In this document: in pieces, positions 8,444 through 15,670 of the stretch
Layout of the letters: each line of letters starts with the position of its first letter
Position numbering within the stretch: the stretch's first letter is position 1
IMG/VR virus record: IMGVR_UViG_3300028607_000938
Span: 1-22,426 of that record
Origin: a virus
Strand: one strand, 5' to 3'
Length of the DNA stretch: 22,426 bases
The notes under the pieces: model-generated
Seen by the model: only the letters and a program-made list of their open reading frames with translations
The model's database searches: none
Told to the model about the DNA's origin: nothing
Position numbers and translations under genes: made by a program

Positions 8444-9538
8444 TCATCCACGTCTGAGCATGTTCACTTTCTTCATATATGAGAAATCGAGGGTGTGAAC
8501 GCACACCACTTCGTCATCATCGAGTTTCGTATCCAGCGTAGCCGAATAGGAAACGAGGCTGTCCACGCCGCTATTGAGTCCGGTATTGGTGTAGAGTTCA
8601 TCGAATACTTCGCCTACGATACTCGCACCCATGCGGTATGCGTTGCGATAGTCTGTGCCCTTCGTGGTGATGTAGCACACGACGCTGTATCGCTGGTCGG
8701 TGCGGGTGCCTCCGAGGGCCAGAAACTCAGGGGATTCGGCACGCTGCACGATGACGTGGACGCTGGGTGGTTTGATGCGTGAAATCATTTTGCTGGATAT
8801 GTCGTATCCGTAGCGGATTGCGCTATCTCGGACGTGGGTGTTCAGGAAAAACCGCTTGCTGTCCTTGAGGGTCTGCACGATATTCATGCCCGTCTGAAGT
8901 AGGGTGTTCGTGACCCAATCAGCCATGTCCATTTCATCCGGGTCGAAAGCCCCATGATGCGTGAAATACACGCTGGCCCAATGCACCTCCCCACTAGTGT
9001 TGCCCCATAGAACCTCTTGCGCACTGGTGCTACTACCTGTGACTTGGAGATAGTGAGTGGCAGCATCATCGTCTTCGATGATTTCACGCATGTAGAGTCG
9101 TGCCGTGCCGTCGCTGGCTAGAGTGAGGCGTAGCAGAACGGGAACGGCCGCATCATCACCTAAGTCAAGGTCGAGGTCGTGAGTAGTCTTCGTGGTAGTG
9201 CCCACGAGGTCGAGTTTAGCGGTGGTGCCCTTGCTACGCACCTCCACTCGATGCGTGCCATTATCGAGAGCCATGATGACGGCCGCATTGGAGGGAGCCG
9301 TCACAAACTTGACGCCAGCAATCAGGGTCAAGGCGGTGCTGCTATGGGTCTGTCGCCACGTCTGACCCCCGTTGCCGCTGCTAATCTCCCAGAAGAAGGG
9401 TTCGCTGCTACTGACTGCACCATCTAGGGCAGAGCCAGCAGAGCGAGTCCACACATCGTTGAACTCACCCGTGAGTGCGCTGGGGTCTTCCGCATTCACA
9501 CGGCTAACCCAGAATTGAGAAGAGGTCGCGATGCTCAT
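8444..9538 (-). CDS. Tail terminator/completion protein fused to an N-terminal lectin-like domain
   Basis: The 364-residue protein appears to have two parts. Residues about 10-195 look like a LamG/concanavalin-type beta sandwich: repeated strands such as HRVEVRSKGTTAKLDLVG and RLYMREI, ending in WASVYFTHHGAFDPDEMD. Residues about 205-364 (start VTNTLLQTGMNIVQTLKD, then VHVIVQRAESPEF, YSVVCYITTKGTDYRNA, ending CVHTLDFSYMKKVNMLRRG) have the helix-sheet layout and gene position of tail terminators, which cap the tube and join it to the neck. I chose the ATG at 9538, which overlaps the upstream stop (ATGA), over an in-frame TTG at 9559. The added lectin-like domain would be displayed around the neck or tail top. 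The terminator assignment is an inference from position and C-terminal shape. Confidence 0.65.
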   Translation of the reverse strand: MSIATSSQFWVSRVNAEDPSALTGEFNDVWTRSAGSALDGAVSSSEPFFWEISSGNGGQTWRQTHSSTALTLIAGVKFVTAPSNAAVIMALDNGTHRVEVRSKGTTAKLDLVGTTTKTTHDLDLDLGDDAAVPVLLRLTLASDGTARLYMREIIEDDDAATHYLQVTGSSTSAQEVLWGNTSGEVHWASVYFTHHGAFDPDEMDMADWVTNTLLQTGMNIVQTLKDSKRFFLNTHVRDSAIRYGYDISSKMISRIKPPSVHVIVQRAESPEFLALGGTRTDQRYSVVCYITTKGTDYRNAYRMGASIVGEVFDELYTNTGLNSGVDSLVSYSATLDTKLDDDEVVCVHTLDFSYMKKVNMLRRG

Positions 9539-10212
9539 GTTATTGACCCCCCCATCCAATACCTCTTGCCATATTTCATTATCGCATCAATCATACCCTC
9601 CACCCACTTATCGTGAACACCCTGCTCTGCATGTGTAGCATAATCCACCATTGGGTAATTAGCATTGGGGAAGCCGGGGTGTATGCCCTTGAGTTTCATG
9701 TGGGATGACCAGTTGCCAGCCTTACCCGTTCCGACATAGTAGGGCACGCTGCTACGCACCTTCATAGGTAGGTTGTCTGGATAAGCGAAGGGTCTGGCAC
9801 CGCCGCCGCCACCGTGGATTTTCGCGAGGCTCACGTCGCCGTATTTCTGTGACATTCGCGAGCCTTTGACGCCGATTTTGTAATCCGGCCCACTGAAAAT
9901 ACGCAGAAATCCCTTACCCCGCTTATCATCGTAGAACAACGATTTGGCGATTTTCACATACGCGTGTTCGCTTGCAGGGTTTCCTTCCCAACCGGGAGCC
10001 TTGACGCCTCCGAAAGCACCTGCCTGCTCCACCAACCACGACTTCGTATCCTTCAGTTGGTCTATCACCGCCTTCTTCAGAACCTCATGGGTTATCTTTG
10101 GTCCGTCTTGTTTCAATTTGTGTAGGGCTTTGCGGAACTCTTTGTCATTAACATTCATTTTGAATGAGATACCGGGGGCACTACCCGCACCGGGGCCGTA
10201 GGACTTTGGCAT
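9535..10212 (-). CDS. Neck protein of the HK97 gp10-like / minor tail type
   Basis: This 225-residue protein contains FKMNVNDKEFRKALHKLKQD and a following amphipathic helix region (PKITHEVLKKAVIDQLKDTK), the usual beginning of HK97 gp10-like neck proteins. The C-terminal half has HAEQGVHDKWVEGMIDAIMK, also typical. Such proteins sit at the head-tail interface. The gene lies between a connector-like gene and the tail terminator, fitting that role. The ATG at 10212 follows the upstream stop by two bases with GGTGG seven bases before it; a longer in-frame start at 10260 would overlap the upstream gene and is not preferred. The glycine-rich GGGGGARPF loop in the middle is notable. Confidence 0.7.
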   Translation of the reverse strand: MPKSYGPGAGSAPGISFKMNVNDKEFRKALHKLKQDGPKITHEVLKKAVIDQLKDTKSWLVEQAGAFGGVKAPGWEGNPASEHAYVKIAKSLFYDDKRGKGFLRIFSGPDYKIGVKGSRMSQKYGDVSLAKIHGGGGGARPFAYPDNLPMKVRSSVPYYVGTGKAGNWSSHMKLKGIHPGFPNANYPMVDYATHAEQGVHDKWVEGMIDAIMKYGKRYWMGGSIT

Positions 10213-10214
10213 AC

Positions 10215-10751
10215 TTAATCCACCGTTCCTAGATGAGCGAGCCTGCGCAGGTTGCTCCACCCACGCTCTTGAAGCACATTCCCACGAAGTCCTCCTTTCG
10301 GCCCACTCGTCTGAAATGTGGACTCGTCTTCAAGGTAGTATGCGGCTGCGAGGTCTGCACATATCTCACGCATGACATGGGCAAACTCACCCTCTTGAAC
10401 GGTCACGAGAGTTGCGTGGTCGAAGGAAATGCCGGTCACACCCGTTAGGTCATTGGTGGATTTGCCGGTCCATACGAAGGAATCACCATCCACATTACCG
10501 TTGCCAGCAGTTGAGAATGCTGTTCCGCTAGTGAGTGTAATAGTAGTATCGCCAGCAGAAATCACTCCATTGGCGGTCGTTTCAGCGGTGGCCTTACTCG
10601 GCACATCACGTCCGTAATCACGAAACGTCTGGTCTATGTCAATGCTGGCACGACGAATCGAGGAAGTAAGCCGAGTGCCAGCGCGGTCGCGTTGCGCGCT
10701 GTCAAGACCCAACCTTGACCCAATATCCGCCGTGCTGCAATAGTATGTCAT
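10215..10751 (-). CDS. Head-tail connector (adaptor) protein
   Basis: The 178-residue product starts with MTYYCSTADIGSRLGLDSAQ and a long helix (LTSSIRRASIDIDQTFRDYG), and ends with helices (FAHVMREICADLAAAYYLED). This helix bundle with an inserted beta region (about residues 60-110, GVISAGDTTITLTSG) is the shape of connector proteins that dock under the portal. It has a strong GAGGTGA site before its ATG. The next genes are the gp10-like and terminator genes, giving the usual connector, neck, terminator, tube order. The fold call is inference from pattern and neighbours. Confidence 0.7.
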   Translation of the reverse strand: MTYYCSTADIGSRLGLDSAQRDRAGTRLTSSIRRASIDIDQTFRDYGRDVPSKATAETTANGVISAGDTTITLTSGTAFSTAGNGNVDGDSFVWTGKSTNDLTGVTGISFDHATLVTVQEGEFAHVMREICADLAAAYYLEDESTFQTSGPKGGLRGNVLQERGWSNLRRLAHLGTVD

Positions 10752-10760
10752 TCCGTCACC

Positions 10761-10964
10761 TCACTCTTCATCGTCTTCTTCGATGATTTCTTCCACGTCA
10801 TCAACAATCGAGTTGATGACGGGAATTGCATCAACGACGCTTTCCAGCAGTTCAGTCAGTGTCACGATTCCATCCGCCATGATGACGAGATAACGCCGAA
10901 TGACCCAAGCCAGACCCGGCAGAATCACGACAGCAACGGCTATCCATGTTTCTATTTCTATCAT
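10761..10964 (-). CDS. Small membrane protein with acidic tail
   Basis: A 67-residue protein with one strong hydrophobic segment near the N-terminus (residues about 7-29, WIAVAVVILPGLAWVIRRYL) followed by a second, amphipathic stretch and a very acidic end (IVDDVEEIIEEDDEE). The start ATG overlaps the preceding gene's stop (ATGA). It could be a holin-like or membrane-anchored accessory protein; the position, between a fibre-like gene and the connector, gives no firm clue. I do not recognise a family. Confidence 0.65.
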   Translation of the reverse strand: MIEIETWIAVAVVILPGLAWVIRRYLVIMADGIVTLTELLESVVDAIPVINSIVDDVEEIIEEDDEE

Positions 10965-11140
10965 TTCTCTTCCTCCCTGAAGAACAACACTTCCTTCACC
11001 GCGCTATGGGGTATCACTGTGAAGTGCCTGCTTTCTCCGTCCCTGTATAAACGATACCCATAGGGCGTTTCTTCAATGTTTACCCGCGAGAAGCACTTTT
11101 CGGCTGGTTGATACACGATTTTACCCCTTCTTCCACTCAT
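10961..11140 (-). CDS. Small basic protein, unknown function
   Basis: I place the start at the ATG at 11140, which overlaps the fibre gene stop (TGATG) and has GGTGGTGA just upstream. This gives 59 residues (MSGRRGKIVYQPAEKCFSRV, then ...RLYRDGESRHFTVIPHSAV...FFREEEK). A longer in-frame start at 11239 would lie inside the fibre gene and is rejected. The sequence suggests a small beta-sheet domain. It is translationally coupled on both sides: its own stop overlaps the next start. Confidence 0.6.
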   Translation of the reverse strand: MSGRRGKIVYQPAEKCFSRVNIEETPYGYRLYRDGESRHFTVIPHSAVKEVLFFREEEK

Positions 11141-12915
11141 CAAGTCACCACCGTTGCTGGGTCTTGGCTTGGGCTGTAAACACCGGCTACAAACCAACTG
11201 GGTGGGCCGGTATATGATTCTGTCCCTGCGGGAATCCAAAAGAGGTCGGCTCCACCCGTTGGGTCATTCAAAGTGAGGGTTGTTCCGATGAGGTTTATCG
11301 TCGTTCCACCTGTGGCAACCAAAGTGCATCCAGACGCAAACGTAGCATGAATCCTCATCCGATGGGGAGCAGTAGGAACAGGTAAGGTGTATGAACCCCC
11401 TCCATTGACGATGAGCATTGTAGTAGCGGCGTTGATTGTGGGTGCGCCGAGATTAACTTCTTGAACAACCTCTGTAATTGCTGTTGCTCCGTAATTGGGT
11501 GTCACCGCAAAGTCCATATCGCCTGTTCCGTCTTGATATGTGATAGTAATGCCTGCTTTCGTCCCGCCGGAAGCGACCAGAGCACCGGCAAAATCTTCAA
11601 CCTGTTCTTGGGTGAGTTGAGTATTTGTATCGGCTGAAGTAATCGTGACGGAATCCGCTGTTGCATCAGTAGTGAGTGTGACGTTGGTTCCACCAACGAA
11701 GGTCAATGTGTCTGTTGTTGTATCAGCAACGACGTTTGATTGCCCTGCAACAGCAATCGTTGAAAACACATTCTGTGACCCACCACCACCAGCGGCAGCC
11801 CACTCAATGTCATTCCCTGCACCATTGACGGATAGCACTTGACTTGCAGAACCGAGGGCAAGAGCCGTTAGTGGCCCATTACCTGCACCTACGAGTAGTG
11901 ATTTGGGGGGAAACCCAATGTTGCCGGTGCCCCCATATGTGACTCCCGCAACATCTGTATCACGGGGGCTGATGTAAATGCCATCTGCAATCTGTGTGAA
12001 GTCCCACGTTCCTTCGATGGCTGGCCTGTTCACGCAATAGACCATACAACCCCCACCTGTGACAGAGTGGTTCGGATAGAGTTTCAGTGCTGCCCCTACC
12101 CCAATTTTGAAGTCGTTAAGGACTAGCCGAGTTCCTGTTGGCATAGTGCAGAATTGACCGCCTGTGCCAGCCCTGATTTCTATATCCTTGAAATGACTCG
12201 TGAAGGTGCTAGAAGAACCGTAGTTAGTAGTATCGCCTGTCACGGGGAGGTCGTATCCGGGAGCGGCTTTGGCTAGGAATTGCCACTTCGCAACGCCGCC
12301 ATCGAATGTAAGAGCCGTGCAAACCAAATTGGTTGAAGTGGCAAAATTGAAGACCTTTGCTCGGTCGTCGTCGGTAGGAGTATAGGGAACGCGTGGGCTG
12401 AAAGTCACACCGGTTCCAACGGTGAGGGATTGCATGGTCGCCGTTGTCGAGTTTGCCACCGTGGGTGCTAGATATGTTGGTGTGATATGGCCGCCCGTCA
12501 CGAGAGCGACTGCTGGATAGAGGCCGTTATCAAACTTAATCGGCAGACCGGCGGCGGTCGCATTGATACTGAAGGTGAATTGAGTAATGTCGGTATAGCC
12601 AGCATTGGCACCCAATTTGATGTAGTGGTCGGTGTATTTCGCTATCCCTCTGAACCTGAGCGTCCTTGATGTGCCCGTGATAGTGCAGTCCAACGTCAGA
12701 CCTTGCAGGGCCACATCATTGTTGAAAGTCAAGGCAGGTGTGAAGCCCGTGGTGTCAATAGAAATGACGGCTGCTATGTTCCAATTACAGACTCGCGATG
12801 CGGTATGGTCTAACACGCAATCGTCCGATGCGCCCGGAACACCCGATGGATTCCAACAGGCGGCTGTGCCTGCGAGGTTTGCCCCGCCGTCACCTACCCA
12901 TTTATATGTAGTCAT
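11140..12915 (-). CDS. Fibre- or spike-like virion protein
   Basis: The 591-residue product begins TTYKWVGDGGANLAGTAACW, a beta-type opening seen on many phage fibre proteins. Residues about 330-375 (GGTGNIGFPPKSLLVGAGNG and GSASQVLSVNGAGNDIEW) are a common fibre-shaft repeat motif, and about 432-470 (NTQLTQEQVEDFAGALV, then GITITYQDGTGDMDF) is another module widespread in tail fibres of marine phages. Composition is Thr/Gly/Ala-rich throughout, fitting a trimeric beta fibre. The ATG at 12915 has GAGGT five bases upstream; an in-frame GTG at 12927 is less likely. The gene sits inside the head/neck block rather than beyond the tape measure, so it may be a capsid or neck fibre rather than a tail fibre. 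Confidence 0.75.
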   Translation of the reverse strand: MTTYKWVGDGGANLAGTAACWNPSGVPGASDDCVLDHTASRVCNWNIAAVISIDTTGFTPALTFNNDVALQGLTLDCTITGTSRTLRFRGIAKYTDHYIKLGANAGYTDITQFTFSINATAAGLPIKFDNGLYPAVALVTGGHITPTYLAPTVANSTTATMQSLTVGTGVTFSPRVPYTPTDDDRAKVFNFATSTNLVCTALTFDGGVAKWQFLAKAAPGYDLPVTGDTTNYGSSSTFTSHFKDIEIRAGTGGQFCTMPTGTRLVLNDFKIGVGAALKLYPNHSVTGGGCMVYCVNRPAIEGTWDFTQIADGIYISPRDTDVAGVTYGGTGNIGFPPKSLLVGAGNGPLTALALGSASQVLSVNGAGNDIEWAAAGGGGSQNVFSTIAVAGQSNVVADTTTDTLTFVGGTNVTLTTDATADSVTITSADTNTQLTQEQVEDFAGALVASGGTKAGITITYQDGTGDMDFAVTPNYGATAITEVVQEVNLGAPTINAATTMLIVNGGGSYTLPVPTAPHRMRIHATFASGCTLVATGGTTINLIGTTLTLNDPTGGADLFWIPAGTESYTGPPSWFVAGVYSPSQDPATVVT

Positions 12916-12923
12916 GCAATACC

Positions 12924-13319
12924 TCACGGCTGATAATCAGAGCGTGAGCGAGTTTTCGTGACATAGAACGCAGTTCCACCTGCACCTGCTATGGCGTCGA
13001 GCGTTGCTTGCGCTTCCTCTTGCATCGAAACCAACTGCGTTCTCAATCGTATGTCTTGCTGCCTCTGCTCATTCTCTGCGACATAGGAGGGAATAGTATC
13101 AATCATCACACGAAGGCAATCAACGGCTGTGAGAAACTTCACGGCGTCATCCTTCATAGCGTCCGTCACTTGATTGGCGGCTGCCACATCGTATAGTGAA
13201 CCACGAGCAGCCTTCGTCACCTGATTGGTGCGGATGGTGACATACTCTGTGATTGTGCCTTCGTTGAGGCCACGCGGACGATTCAAGAGGTCGCGAATCT
13301 GAGCGTTTGTGACTGCCAT
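12924..13319 (-). CDS. Helical protein in head module, possibly a connector
   Basis: A 131-residue, almost entirely helical protein (NAQIRDLLNRPRGLNEGTIT, then ...AMKDDAVKFLTAVDCLRVMID, and a Gln/Glu-rich helix with QRQQDIRLRTQLVSMQEEAQ). Its ATG overlaps the upstream stop (TAATG) and has a strong GGAGGAAGG site. Position after the capsid genes and its helical shape would fit a head completion or connector protein, but another gene downstream (10215-10751) fits the adaptor role better. The long helix could also anchor the fibre encoded by the next gene. Confidence 0.65.
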   Translation of the reverse strand: MAVTNAQIRDLLNRPRGLNEGTITEYVTIRTNQVTKAARGSLYDVAAANQVTDAMKDDAVKFLTAVDCLRVMIDTIPSYVAENEQRQQDIRLRTQLVSMQEEAQATLDAIAGAGGTAFYVTKTRSRSDYQP

Positions 13320-13639
13320 TAACCTTCCTCCGGCACATCAACCAGAGTTGCGTTATTTGGACATTCCCTAACGCGACCCAGATAGAATACGAGTTTCGTC
13401 TTGAAAATATCGCGAGCAAACTCACTATTGGGAACCCAACAGACTTCGCCGGGGATGAGGTGCTGCGCTGGACTCTCGCGAGTCGAGTTGGGAACCTTCG
13501 CGAGCCTGAAGAGGTATCCAGAACCACCCTCCCAATTATCGAGGCGGTGCTTGAGGGTCGTGATTGTAGCCCCACTAGGAATAGGTATACCCTTATTCCG
13601 TAGTTGCTTAGTCAGACTCGCTTTACTGCTTTTTGTCAT
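13319..13639 (-). CDS. Small protein with N-terminal SAP/HeH-like helical motif
   Basis: The 106-residue product opens with SKASLTKQLRNKGIPIPSGA and continues TITTLKHRLDN. This leucine/isoleucine spacing is that of the HeH/SAP helix-extended loop-helix motif, which in phages is found on small capsid-associated or DNA-binding proteins. The rest (about residues 40-106) is beta-type with VCWVPNSEFARDIFKTKLVFYLGR. The gene begins 17 bases inside the upstream gene and ends by overlapping the next start. I infer a head-associated role; the motif call is by eye. Confidence 0.6.
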   Translation of the reverse strand: MTKSSKASLTKQLRNKGIPIPSGATITTLKHRLDNWEGGSGYLFRLAKVPNSTRESPAQHLIPGEVCWVPNSEFARDIFKTKLVFYLGRVRECPNNATLVDVPEEG

Positions 13640-13826
13640 CGGACTTCACTACCTTCTTCGCTTTGCTCACTCGCTCTTTCTTCGGGGGGTTTGCTAGAAT
13701 ATCGCGAACCTCTGCGCGAGATGAGCAAGCACGGACGGCTTCGATTACTTCTTTGCTGAGTCGCTTACTACCGGCCTTACGGCGAGCATATGCTTCGTTG
13801 AAGTCTGCTATTGGGATTTCAGCCAT
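13623..13826 (-). CDS. Small basic protein next to major capsid gene
   Basis: A 67-residue product with an N-terminal helical part (MAEIPIADFNEAYARRKAGS, then LSKEVIEAVRACSSRAEVRDILAN) and a lysine-rich, probably unstructured tail (PKKERVSKAKKVVKSDDKKQ). It starts 21 bases after the capsid gene stop. The basic tail could contact DNA or acidic partners inside the capsid. No family recognised; an internal head protein is one possibility. Confidence 0.6.
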   Translation of the reverse strand: MAEIPIADFNEAYARRKAGSKRLSKEVIEAVRACSSRAEVRDILANPPKKERVSKAKKVVKSDDKKQ

Positions 13827-13847
13827 GTGGCTTCACGCTCCCCGCAA

Positions 13848-14753
13848 TCAAGCCGTGATGTTCGTAATCGTGACAATCCGGTTGGTGAGGCCAGCCGAGG
13901 CTCCATCTTGGCTCTCGTGAATCACGGAGCCGAAGTATGAGGTCAGCAACCAATCGTAGCCAACACCGGGTAGTCGAGTCAATTCGGTTTCTATGAAGCC
14001 GGGGCCGTTATACTCAAAGAACTCTCCGGTTTCTGCGCCCGGAATGAGCAGCATAGCCGCATCATCGAATTGGCTGTCACGGGTGTAATAGATTCGCAGG
14101 TTCGCGATGCCAGCGAGGTGTTCCTCAAGGCTCTGCACGACGTTCCCGTAGAGGGTGGTGTTCAGCAGAACGCTGCGGTGAGCCGCAGGGACCACGAGGG
14201 CTAGAGGCTCGTTGCCGCTAACCTTTGCGTTAGCGAACAGCAAGTCCATAGCGGTCAGGATATCCGACTCTGCGTTCTCGTTGGCGGTGTCCCACTCGTT
14301 GCCTGAGCCAACAGCGGTCGTCTGACCGGCTGCTTCATACAGGGTGGTGAGAATGTGGTTGTCTATGGTGTCAGCACGGTTTCGGACTATCGCCAATTGC
14401 TGTCGGTCGAGGTTCTCCCACGTTTCGCCACGCAGTTGCACACTGTCGAGGAACACACATCGTCCCTGTCCCTTTTGGAGAGAAACGGAGTATGAGTTGG
14501 TTCCAACCTTTGTCGGGTCTACCACAGCGTTGTCATCAAGGGGATAGGTGAATGTTCCCTCAACACCAGTATACCACTTGAAGGTAGTCCAGCCAACACT
14601 TCGGACGCCCATGAGGTCGGTCCCAATCGCCATGACATTCGACTGAAGTTGAATGAAGTCGCGTAGTGTCTGTTCAAGCACGGCGTCACCTTTCCCAAAG
14701 GGACCAGCAGCAGCCTCTACGTTCAGTATCTGTTCTAGTGTTTCATTTGCCAT
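13848..14753 (-). CDS. Major capsid protein (HK97 fold)
   Basis: This 301-residue protein follows portal, protease and decoration genes, the standard position of the major capsid gene. Features fitting the HK97 fold are the N-terminal arm (ETLEQILNVEAAAG), the long spine-helix region (WENLDRQQLAIVRNRADTID), the P-domain segment with DILTAMDLLFANAKVSGNEP, and the capsid-like ALVVPAAHRSVLLNTTLYGN. The end (GLTNRIVTITNITA) is beta-type as in A-domain/E-loop closures. AAGGAG lies about ten bases before the ATG. The encoded protease upstream suggests an N-terminal or scaffold cleavage during maturation. Confidence 0.87.
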   Translation of the reverse strand: MANETLEQILNVEAAAGPFGKGDAVLEQTLRDFIQLQSNVMAIGTDLMGVRSVGWTTFKWYTGVEGTFTYPLDDNAVVDPTKVGTNSYSVSLQKGQGRCVFLDSVQLRGETWENLDRQQLAIVRNRADTIDNHILTTLYEAAGQTTAVGSGNEWDTANENAESDILTAMDLLFANAKVSGNEPLALVVPAAHRSVLLNTTLYGNVVQSLEEHLAGIANLRIYYTRDSQFDDAAMLLIPGAETGEFFEYNGPGFIETELTRLPGVGYDWLLTSYFGSVIHESQDGASAGLTNRIVTITNITA

Positions 14754-14768
14754 TTTCCATCATCTCCT

Positions 14769-15185
14769 TTAAGCAACCACCGCGCTATTTGTATTAATTG
14801 CTATCAAAGCACCTGCGGCGGCGGTTTCACCCTCTCCGACATATACTCCGATGGCTTTCTGTGAACTTGAAGTCTTGTCACATAGACCGGTGCCAGATGC
14901 GTATGCAAGGTCGCCAGTCACCCATGTCAGGGCTTCTGATGCCACCATCAGAACGCCACCCATCGGGTAGTATGAAACCGTTGCTCCGGCGGCAGTCTGC
15001 AAATCACCAGCCGCATCGCGATTCGATTCGTCTGCTGAAACTCCCAGTGCTACCGAGGAATCTGCTGAACCTGTGACTTGCCACAGGTCGCTGCCGTTGT
15101 GCTTCAGTAGTAGTCCTACCCCAGCCACGGTTTGTGCCGTGACGAGTGTTGCGTTGCGTGGGTCTGCTCCTTCTCCGTATGCCAT
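14769..15185 (-). CDS. Capsid decoration protein
   Basis: A 138-residue, Ala/Gly/Val/Ser-rich beta protein (VTAQTVAGVGLLLKHNGSDL; VALGVSADESNRDAAGDLQT; AIGVYVGEGETAAAGALIAI). Length, composition and position between protease/scaffold and major capsid gene are those of small head-stabilising proteins such as the DUF2190-like group. Such trimers bind outside the expanded capsid. GAGGTGG lies close before the ATG, which itself is one base from the end of the scaffold frame. Conserved catalytic residues are not expected and none are seen. Confidence 0.75.
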   Translation of the reverse strand: MAYGEGADPRNATLVTAQTVAGVGLLLKHNGSDLWQVTGSADSSVALGVSADESNRDAAGDLQTAAGATVSYYPMGGVLMVASEALTWVTGDLAYASGTGLCDKTSSSQKAIGVYVGEGETAAAGALIAINTNSAVVA

Positions 15186-15670
15186 CAGTTTCCACCTCTG
15201 TTCAGTTCCTCATATGTCTGCGCTCGATGGCCGCCCTCGTCGGTTGCGAGTGTGCCATTCCACGCTTGAACCCATGCGTTGTAGCATCGAGCGTAAAGTG
15301 GCTCAGGGGTTTCAATGAGTTGCTTATTCAAGTAATTGGCGACGATGACCTGCGCACCTTCGGGGATTACAACGTCTTCGGCAACGAAGCCGCTCTCGAC
15401 CGGCTTCATCTCGGCTGGTGCCTCTTCGGGCTGCGCTTGCTGCCACGACTCAATCAGGCTCGCGACTACATCAGCGGATAGGTCTTCGTGGCCCTTCAGA
15501 CCAATTTCGGTTGCCTCATCCACTAGAGTTTGTCGCGCTGCCTCTTCTTTCTCTGCTTCCGATGCACGGAAAGCGTCAATCTCAGCGTTCTTCAGAATAA
15601 TCTCCGCTTGCATAGCCTCAAACTCGGCTTCCCAATCGCGGGAGTCTTCAACGATAGTTTCGTCAGTCAT
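15185..15670 (-). CDS. Possible separately initiated scaffold protein, nested in the protease gene
   Basis: In the same frame as the protease, Met326 (15670) is preceded by GAGAGGCG six bases upstream, a good ribosome binding site in the middle of a coding region. Initiation here would give a 161-residue acidic coiled-coil protein without the protease domain. The same arrangement is known for lambda C and Nu3, where the scaffold is the in-frame C-terminal part of the protease gene. The sequence supports the possibility but does not prove use of the start. Confidence 0.4.
   Translation of the reverse strand: MTDETIVEDSRDWEAEFEAMQAEIILKNAEIDAFRASEAEKEEAARQTLVDEATEIGLKGHEDLSADVVASLIESWQQAQPEEAPAEMKPVESGFVAEDVVIPEGAQVIVANYLNKQLIETPEPLYARCYNAWVQAWNGTLATDEGGHRAQTYEELNRGGN

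Noticed and set aside
10961-11239. Longer version (92 residues) of the small gene after the fibre gene
   Set aside because: Would start 99 bases inside the fibre frame; the TGATG-coupled ATG at 11140 with GGTGGTGA is much better.
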